Source: Ferroglobus sp. (GTDB lineage Archaea; Halobacteriota; Archaeoglobi; Archaeoglobales; Archaeoglobaceae). Taken from it: DNA of 10,912 nucleotides. Every line of letters begins with the position of its first letter. The stretch's first letter is position 1. This document shows positions 6,590 to 10,912 of this stretch, one piece after another. The notes below the pieces were generated by a model. It saw only the letters and a program-made list of their open reading frames with translations. It was not told the origin of the DNA and searched no databases. The stretch is from the NCBI GenBank assembly GCA_015520115.1, contig WAQS01000084.1, positions 1 to 10,912 of the forward strand. The letters are read 5' to 3'. Position numbers and translations under genes: made by a program.

Positions 6590-7774
6590 ATGCCTCGTAC
6601 GGTCAAAGATCTGATTGTGGAAATAAGAGATACGACGGAGCTGATGGTGGATCTTGCATATTCCGCAGTTCTCTTCGATAATGAGGATATAGCGGAGGAG
6701 GTTCTTGAGCTTGAAGAAGAAGTTAACGAGCTTTTGAATCAGTTGAGAATAGCTTCCATTCTCTCTGCAAGGAGAATTCAGGATGCCGAAATGGTTTCTT
6801 CTATCCTCCAGATTGCTCACTCAGCCCACAAAATCAGTGAAGCGGCTGGAGACATAGCCACGCTCGTCCTTAAGGGATTCAAACTTTCCGAAGAAGTTGT
6901 TGATCAGATACTCCTACACTCGGAGGAAACTATAGTCAGAGCTACGGTTTCGGAGGATTCCGAGCTTAACGGAAAAACCCTTGGAGAGGTTAGACTTCAC
7001 ACGAGAACCGGGATGAGGGTTATAGCGATAAAGAGAGGATTCGAGTGGATATTTGATCCGAAAAGGGACACGAAAGTTTACAAAGGAGATGTTCTTTTTG
7101 CGAGGGGGGACATAAGCGGAGTTCCAGAATTTTTCAAGATTGTAGAGTGCAGGGAGATTGGCGAGTTCAGAAAGCCGGAAATTGAGCTCGAAGACTTGAA
7201 AATTGCCGTTAGCATTCTCATAGACATGAAAAATCTATCGGAGCTTTCGGTGGATCTTGGCTACTCGTCGGTCATATACTACAACGAAGAGGTCGCTCAC
7301 GAAGTTGCTTTTCTTGAGAATCAGATAGATGAGCTGAAGTACGAGCTTCAAAGGTGGGTTGTCGAAAGCGGGAGGCACATGAGAAAGAGCGAAGATATGA
7401 AGACGTTGATAGCGCTCCTTGAGATAGCTTACTCTTCTGAGCTTATAGCTGACGCTGCGAAGGGAATAGCTCAGATAGTTCTCAAAAAGCAGGAGATTCA
7501 TCCGATTTTCAAAACAGCTATGGAGGAGTCTGATGAGGTGATAGCAATGCTTGAGGTTAAAGAAAACTCCGAGCTGGCTGGAAAAACTCTTGGAGAGACG
7601 AGGGTAGAAACCAAAACCGGAATGCACGTGGTTGCTATAAAAAGGGGTAATAGATGGATCACCCGACCTACTGCCTCAACTCGAATCTTCTCCGGAGATA
7701 TATTGATAGCTAAAGGCACAAGAGAAGGGGAACAAAAGCTGAGGGAGCTTTGTTCTATCTTAGAGCTTGCGTAA
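6590..7774 (+). CDS. Duplicated PhoU plus TrkA-C (RCK_C) domain regulatory protein
   Basis: The 394-residue soluble protein is two copies of one unit. PhoU-like helical domains lie at about 8-95 and 206-300. Each is followed by a TrkA-C domain at about 113-187 and 314-391. The repeat is obvious in the TrkA-C parts: SELNGKTLGE (124-133) and GMRVIAIKRG (141-150) match SELAGKTLGE (327-336) and GMHVVAIKRG (344-353). TrkA-C domains bind small ligands in potassium and divalent-cation transport proteins, and PhoU domains bind metal clusters and regulate phosphate uptake or signalling. This archaeal combination is known as a conserved family without a firmly established function. No transporter gene is adjacent. 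A role in sensing a metabolite or nucleotide to control a transporter is inference. The last 20 bases overlap mfnB on the other strand. Confidence 0.88.
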   Translation: MPRTVKDLIVEIRDTTELMVDLAYSAVLFDNEDIAEEVLELEEEVNELLNQLRIASILSARRIQDAEMVSSILQIAHSAHKISEAAGDIATLVLKGFKLSEEVVDQILLHSEETIVRATVSEDSELNGKTLGEVRLHTRTGMRVIAIKRGFEWIFDPKRDTKVYKGDVLFARGDISGVPEFFKIVECREIGEFRKPEIELEDLKIAVSILIDMKNLSELSVDLGYSSVIYYNEEVAHEVAFLENQIDELKYELQRWVVESGRHMRKSEDMKTLIALLEIAYSSELIADAAKGIAQIVLKKQEIHPIFKTAMEESDEVIAMLEVKENSELAGKTLGETRVETKTGMHVVAIKRGNRWITRPTASTRIFSGDILIAKGTREGEQKLRELCSILELA

Positions 7775-8459
7775 GTTTTTCGACAAGTTCGGCTTTTATC
7801 GATGAATTTCTTCCGCTCTCGCAAACCATCGTTCTTACACCGATTATGTCCGGATTTAGTTTCTTTAGAATCTCGATATGCTCCCACTTTAACGAGCCGG
7901 CTATGGCGCAGAACATTCCCCTTTTGTGAGCCTCCTCGATAAACCTTTCGAGTTCTTCGAACTTCATAAAGCTGAAAATATCCTTTCCATCTTTTATAGC
8001 TGTGTCCACCATTATTCCGTCTGCTCCAGCTTTGTAGGACGCTTCGGGAATATCGAAAGGCGAAACCGATCTTATTCTCGTGTAATCCCCGTAGGCTGCT
8101 GCAACAACTTTCTTGCCTTCGTCGAAATCTTTGACAGCTCTAACAACCTCTTTCATCATCTCGTAAACTTCCCTCTCGCTTCTCACCCCGTAAAGTCCGA
8201 CTTTAACGTAGTCCGCACCGGAAAAAGCGGCTCCTAAAGCTGCCAAGCTTGCTGTTCCCGGCTTGAATTCCATGTCTCCTATCGTCGCGCTGACTTCCTT
8301 CCCGTTCTTTTTTACGAGCTCTGAAACCTCCTTTATCACGTGGGGAAAATTCGCACCAAGAGAACCTTCAGCTGGATTTTTTACATCTATTATATCCGCT
8401 CCACCCTTTATGCATTCGATGGCTTCTTCCAAACTCATTGGTGACACGAGGACTTTCAT
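7755..8459 (-). CDS. mfnB: (5-formylfuran-3-yl)methyl phosphate synthase (4-HFC-P synthase) MfnB, methanofuran biosynthesis
   Basis: MfnB condenses two glyceraldehyde 3-phosphate molecules to the furan phosphate that becomes the core of methanofuran, the C1 carrier of methanogens and Archaeoglobus. The 234-residue TIM barrel matches the length of the M. jannaschii enzyme. It retains Asp25 and Lys27 in DIIDVKNPAEGSLG (22-35, Schiff-base lysine), Lys86 in YVKVG, and Asp152 and Lys156 in VDTAIKDG; these line up with residues implicated in catalysis in the M. jannaschii enzyme. The frame is open upstream to an ATG at 8498, but the family N-terminus MKVLVSPMSLEEA begins at 8459, 27 bases from the TATA element. 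It is divergent from the HisA-like gene and overlaps the 3' end of the PhoU/TrkA-C gene. Confidence 0.94.
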   Translation of the reverse strand: MKVLVSPMSLEEAIECIKGGADIIDVKNPAEGSLGANFPHVIKEVSELVKKNGKEVSATIGDMEFKPGTASLAALGAAFSGADYVKVGLYGVRSEREVYEMMKEVVRAVKDFDEGKKVVAAAYGDYTRIRSVSPFDIPEASYKAGADGIMVDTAIKDGKDIFSFMKFEELERFIEEAHKRGMFCAIAGSLKWEHIEILKKLNPDIIGVRTMVCESGRNSSIKAELVEKLTQALR

Positions 8460-8480
8460 CACAAAAAGCTCGGAAAAAGG

Positions 8481-8490
8481 GTATTTATTT
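8481..8490. promoter_or_regulatory. Shared bidirectional TATA element between mfnB and the HisA-like gene
   Basis: GTATTTATTT is centred near 8486, 25 bases from the plus start (8511) and 27 bases from the minus start (8459). Read on the minus strand it is AAATAAATAC. Neither gene has a Shine-Dalgarno site in the 51-base gap, so both mRNAs appear leaderless. A second AT stretch, AAATATTT at 8497-8504, is too close to the plus start to be its TATA box. Confidence 0.55.
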
Positions 8491-8510
8491 GTTACCAAAT
8501 ATTTCGATGC

Positions 8511-9182
8511 ATGAAAGTGTACTTGGCTGTGGATGTGATGGACAGCTTAGTTGTATGGGGTAAAAGCGGAAAAAGGGAGGAGTACGTACCGATCGAAAAG
8601 GTAAGTAAGGTTGTAAAAAGTAGCAATTTAAGAGAGTTTTTCAAAGAGCTGAAAGTTAAGAGAGCTTACGTCGCCGATTTGGATAGAATCGAAGGAAAAG
8701 GAAGCAATCTGGCGGTTATAGATGAGATTGGAAGGAGCGTGGAGCTTATCGTCGACGGAGGTTTTAAAAGCGTCGAGGAGGCTTTGAATTACAGCTTTAC
8801 TCCGATTTTCGCTACGGAAACTTTCGACGTGAGGAAGCTTGAGGGTTTTGAATCTTGCATAGTAAGCGTTGACGTTAAGGAGAGGTTGCTTGATGCATCC
8901 AAAAGCTTTGGAAGTGTTGAAGACCTTCTCGAATATTTAAACAGCCTAAAGCTGAAAGCTGTGATAGTTCTTCCTATTCACTCCGTCGGAACGTATTCCT
9001 TCGACTTTTCACTTCTGGAAAAAGCTCTTGACATCTTGAGTCACAGAGTAATTACCGGAGGAGGTTTAAAGCCAGAAGATCTGGATAGAGTTAAAGAAAT
9101 GGGCGTTTACGGCGTTATAATTGGCACGGCTTTCCATCAAGGGAAGATCGACCCGAAAGTCGTTGAGAGAGGAGAACTGTGA
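8511..9182 (+). CDS. HisA-like (proFAR isomerase-related) TIM-barrel protein, function unassigned
   Basis: The 223-residue protein belongs to the HisA/HisF fold and resembles the archaeal group annotated as related to phosphoribosyl-formimino isomerase rather than HisA itself. It keeps the two acid-base aspartates of HisA: Asp8 at the end of strand 1 (YLAVDVMD) and Asp121 (VSVDVKE). The phosphate-binding sites are also visible: VDGGFKS (81-87), GGGLKPEDL (183-191) and GVIIGTAFHQG (201-211). This suggests a real sugar-phosphate isomerase, perhaps Amadori-type. It shares a divergent promoter region with mfnB, so a role in methanofuran or another C1 cofactor pathway is possible, but this is inference from position. 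A true HisA normally has a longer substrate loop near residues 15-25. The ATG start is supported by the family N-terminus and the TATA spacing. Confidence 0.8.
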   Translation: MKVYLAVDVMDSLVVWGKSGKREEYVPIEKVSKVVKSSNLREFFKELKVKRAYVADLDRIEGKGSNLAVIDEIGRSVELIVDGGFKSVEEALNYSFTPIFATETFDVRKLEGFESCIVSVDVKERLLDASKSFGSVEDLLEYLNSLKLKAVIVLPIHSVGTYSFDFSLLEKALDILSHRVITGGGLKPEDLDRVKEMGVYGVIIGTAFHQGKIDPKVVERGEL

Positions 9183-9230
9183 CTACTCCTAAAAGAATTA
9201 ACGGAGACTTCCGAATGAGAAGTGTTTACG

Positions 9231-9265
9231 CTCCTTCAGCTGCTTGGAGGGATTTTTTTCTTTTT
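9231..9265 (+). terminator. Probable terminator after the HisA-like gene
   Basis: A weak inverted repeat (CTCC at 9231-9234, GGAG at 9246-9249) is followed by seven T, C, five T at 9253-9265. Archaeal termination depends mainly on T-rich runs, and this is the strongest such run in the longest gap of the window. Confidence 0.5.
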
Positions 9266-9289
9266 GACAAAGTCCCAGAATAGGAAATG

Positions 9290-9309
9290 TTGCGGAGGTT
9301 TGCGGGGAG
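9290..9309 (+). repeat. Adjacent 10-base imperfect direct repeats upstream of the regulator gene
   Basis: TTGCGGAGGT (9290-9299) is followed directly by TTGCGGGGAG (9300-9309), identical at seven of ten positions and spaced one helical turn apart. The palindrome GAATATTC follows at 9314-9321. Both lie just upstream of the TATA element at 9328. They could be activator or autoregulatory sites, but no known motif was recognised. Confidence 0.3.
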
Positions 9310-9327
9310 TTTTGAATATTCGAACAA

Positions 9328-9336
9328 TTTTTAAAA
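9328..9336 (+). promoter_or_regulatory. TATA element of the HTH regulator gene
   Basis: TTTTTAAAA is centred 27 bases before the ATG at 9359. A second AT-rich stretch (ATTTAAAAAA, from 9339) is too close to the start to fit the usual spacing. No Shine-Dalgarno site is visible. Confidence 0.5.
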
Positions 9337-9358
9337 CCATTTAAAAAAGCTATCTTAG

Positions 9359-9964
9359 ATGATCGAAGTTCAGATAAAAACTCCCGCTCCTCCGGATTGC
9401 CAGCTTTCGATAGTTAGGAGAGTCTTGGATGAAGCTGTCGTGAAGGTTGAAAAAATGAGCACGTTCAACGAAGAGCTTAGAAGTCTCATTGACCTGAAAG
9501 CGAGAAACATCGAAAAAATTCTGAGTGAATTGCCAGCTACGTGCGTTTTTTCTCCAGTTGCTAAAGATGAAGTGAAGATACTCTTCAAAGGTCACACGTG
9601 TCATGTGGCTTTGACTATACTCAAATCGGGTTGTTTGATATCTTCAGCCGTCCTCGAAAAAGATAACGTTACGTGGAACATAATTTGCGACGAAGACAGC
9701 TTCATTAAGCTTTCGAGGGAATTGGAAAAGGAAGGAGTCGAGTTCGAGATAATTTACAAGGGCAGATTTGGGGAGAAGGATAAAGTAACGCTCAGAGAGG
9801 AAGAAATTCTAAAAATAGCCTTGGAAAAAGGTTACTTCGATTTCCCAAAGAAGATAAAGCTTGAAGAACTTGCCTCGCAATTGAATATAGCACCTTCAAC
9901 TTTATCTGAAATTTTGAGGAGGGGTCAGAAGAAGGTCCTCGAAAGGTACTTTTCTGGAAGTTAG
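9359..9964 (+). CDS. Bacterio-opsin-activator type HTH transcription regulator
   Basis: The 201-residue protein ends in a clear Bat-type helix-turn-helix domain at about 143-197: a LREEEILKIALEKGYFDFP stretch (145-163) followed by the recognition part LEELASQLNIAPSTLSE (168-184) and LRR. This domain is typical of archaeal regulators related to the bacterio-opsin activator. The N-terminal 140 residues are an alpha/beta sensor region that I cannot assign. It contains five cysteines (14, 62, 81, 92, 110), including the group H79-T-C81-H82, which could bind metal or respond to redox state. No receiver or PAS domain is visible. Target genes are unknown; autoregulation or control of the convergent pyrD is not indicated by the sequence. 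Its TAG overlaps the pyrD stop codon. Confidence 0.85.
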   Translation: MIEVQIKTPAPPDCQLSIVRRVLDEAVVKVEKMSTFNEELRSLIDLKARNIEKILSELPATCVFSPVAKDEVKILFKGHTCHVALTILKSGCLISSAVLEKDNVTWNIICDEDSFIKLSRELEKEGVEFEIIYKGRFGEKDKVTLREEEILKIALEKGYFDFPKKIKLEELASQLNIAPSTLSEILRRGQKKVLERYFSGS

Positions 9965-10854
9965 CCGTGGGCAGCACCTATTAACTCCTCCAATTTGCAG
10001 TTTACCATCCTTGCGTAAGCTATCAGACTTTCTTTTAAGCTGTAAATCGCCCTCAGGGAATAGTACATTACGCTCCCCACTTCCACGGCAGAAGCTCCAG
10101 CCAACATGAACTCGATAATGTCCCTCCAAGTTGTTGCTCCACCGGATCCTATAATTGGAATTTCAAGCTCCTCGTAAAGATCCCAGACGCATTTTATCGC
10201 TATCGGTTTTATGGCAGACCCGCTCACACCTCCGCTGATGTTACTTAGAATAGCCTTCTTCGTGAAGATGTCTATTCTCATACCTTTTACCGTGTTTATC
10301 GCCACGATTCCGTCTGCTCCTCCCTCTTCAACGGCTTTTCCCACCTCAACAACATCTACGTTTGCCGAAATTTTGGCGAAAACTGGCTTATTCGTGGCTT
10401 TCTTAGCATTTTTTACGATTTCTTTCACAAGATCCGGGTCTGAGCCAACAGTCAATCCGTACTTCTCAGAGTGAGGACAGCTGAGGTTCAGCTCAAAAGC
10501 TGAAGCGAAGGGGAAATGAGAAATTACTTCAACGAAATCCTCAGGAGATGAGCCGAAAACGCTTACTATTAGCGGAGCGCTTCCTTTGTAAGCTTTCAGT
10601 TCCTCTGCGAACTTAACAGCTCCCGGAGATGATAAGCCGATGGCGTTAATTATGCCGTGGGAATAATTCACCACAACGGGATTTTTGTAACCTTCCACTT
10701 CTTCTACACCAACACTTTTCGAAATTACTGCTCCGGCATGCTCTGAAATTCTGTTGAGGGAAGAAGCGTAACTTCCGAGAATGCCACTTGCGAGGATGAT
10801 AGGATTTCTCATTTTCAATCCAGCCACTTCCACCTCAAGCAGGGATTCCTCCAT
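9961..10854 (-). CDS. pyrD: Dihydroorotate dehydrogenase, class 1B catalytic subunit
   Basis: This FMN enzyme oxidises dihydroorotate to orotate in pyrimidine synthesis, in the cytoplasm. The 297-residue TIM barrel has the family's usual length. Visible motifs: NPIILASG (17-24), SKSVG (45-49) with the FMN-contacting Lys46, N123-LSCPH with catalytic base Cys126 (cysteine marks class 1 enzymes), Lys161 in FAKIS, INT at 186-188, the GGVSGSAIKPIA signature (208-219), and the phosphate-binding GSGG at 236-239. Class 1B enzymes pair with the iron-sulfur/FAD subunit PyrK to pass electrons to NAD+. No pyrK is visible next to it in the window: a separate TATA element lies directly upstream and the regulator gene follows on the opposite strand. 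The N-terminal ATG at 10854 fits the family start and the promoter spacing. Confidence 0.95.
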   Translation of the reverse strand: MEESLLEVEVAGLKMRNPIILASGILGSYASSLNRISEHAGAVISKSVGVEEVEGYKNPVVVNYSHGIINAIGLSSPGAVKFAEELKAYKGSAPLIVSVFGSSPEDFVEVISHFPFASAFELNLSCPHSEKYGLTVGSDPDLVKEIVKNAKKATNKPVFAKISANVDVVEVGKAVEEGGADGIVAINTVKGMRIDIFTKKAILSNISGGVSGSAIKPIAIKCVWDLYEELEIPIIGSGGATTWRDIIEFMLAGASAVEVGSVMYYSLRAIYSLKESLIAYARMVNCKLEELIGAAHG

Positions 10855-10876
10855 TAGTTTCGAGCTATCGTTCAGA

Positions 10877-10887
10877 GTATTTTAATC
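10877..10887 (-). promoter_or_regulatory. TATA element of pyrD
   Basis: On the minus strand this reads GATTAAAATAC and is centred about 28 bases before the ATG at 10854. No Shine-Dalgarno site is present in between, as with most first genes in the window. Confidence 0.5.
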
Positions 10888-10912
10888 TTCTCTTAGAAGT
10901 GGTAGAACTCTC

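Noticed and set aside
6146..6820. Long antisense open frame (224 residues) across hisH and the PhoU/TrkA-C gene
   Set aside because: It spans the ends of two well-supported genes, has no recognisable domain, and its composition is that of an antisense shadow.
8460..8498. Upstream in-frame ATG extending MfnB by 13 residues
   Set aside because: The extension would cross the shared TATA element; the family N-terminus starts at 8459.
8511..9182. Calling the HisA-like gene a true hisA because hisH is nearby
   Set aside because: The sequence resembles the HisA-related archaeal group rather than HisA, and it pairs with mfnB, not with hisH, which is a separate unit two genes away.
9215..9283. Possible 22-residue ORF in the gap before the HTH regulator
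   Set aside because: It runs through the probable terminator T-run, has no good promoter and no recognisable features.
10882..10912. Possible C-terminal tail (RVLPLLRED, stop at 10882-10884) of a minus-strand gene entering from the right edge
   Set aside because: Nine codons cannot be identified. A stop overlapping a TATA box does occur elsewhere in the window, so it is plausible but not supportable as a feature.

Overview
The window looks like a chromosomal segment of a hyperthermophilic euryarchaeon, most likely of the order Archaeoglobales (Archaeoglobus, Ferroglobus or Geoglobus type). Three things point there. An archaeal lipid geranylgeranyl reductase is paired with a ferredoxin. A methanofuran biosynthesis gene (mfnB) is present. 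A palindrome at 55-69 matches exactly the CTAAC-N5-GTTAG motif described for the Archaeoglobus fulgidus heat-shock regulator HSR1. Archaeal TATA boxes precede almost every transcription unit. I see no rRNA, tRNA, CRISPR array, insertion sequence or phage gene.

Layout from left to right. (1) 1-27, minus strand: first codons of a gene with a strong Shine-Dalgarno site and the HSR1-type operator, probably a small heat-shock protein. (2) 193-1071: membrane permease of the BASS/ACR3 superfamily. (3) 1102-2450: two-gene operon of a 59-residue 2[4Fe-4S] ferredoxin and an FAD-dependent geranylgeranyl reductase, the likely donor and enzyme pair for saturating archaeal membrane lipids. (4) 2447-5906: an ABC-2 exporter locus. 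The ATPase is on the minus strand; two permeases are divergent on the plus strand, and the first carries a C-terminal segment with all the motif residues of a PrsW-type intramembrane protease. (5) 5975-6562: hisH. (6) 6590-7774: a duplicated PhoU plus TrkA-C protein. (7) 7755-9182: divergent mfnB and a HisA-like TIM barrel with both catalytic aspartates. (8) 9359-9964: a bacterio-opsin-activator type HTH regulator. (9) 9961-10854, minus strand: class 1B dihydroorotate dehydrogenase. The longest stretch without a gene is 9183-9358 (176 bases), which holds a probable terminator and the promoter region of the regulator.

The sequence is very compact. All three convergent gene pairs overlap at their stop codons (4, 20 and 4 bases). 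Nearly every first gene of a unit has a TATA-like element centred about 23-28 bases upstream of its start codon and no Shine-Dalgarno site, so most mRNAs are probably leaderless. Two divergent pairs (ABC locus; mfnB/HisA-like) appear to share one AT-rich element serving both directions. Genes inside operons instead start at ATGA overlaps with an upstream GGTGGTGG string.

The most notable items are the ABC-2 permease/PrsW-like fusion and the HSR1-like operator. The mfnB/HisA-like pair suggests a role for the HisA paralogue in methanofuran or a related C1-cofactor pathway, but that is inference from position only.
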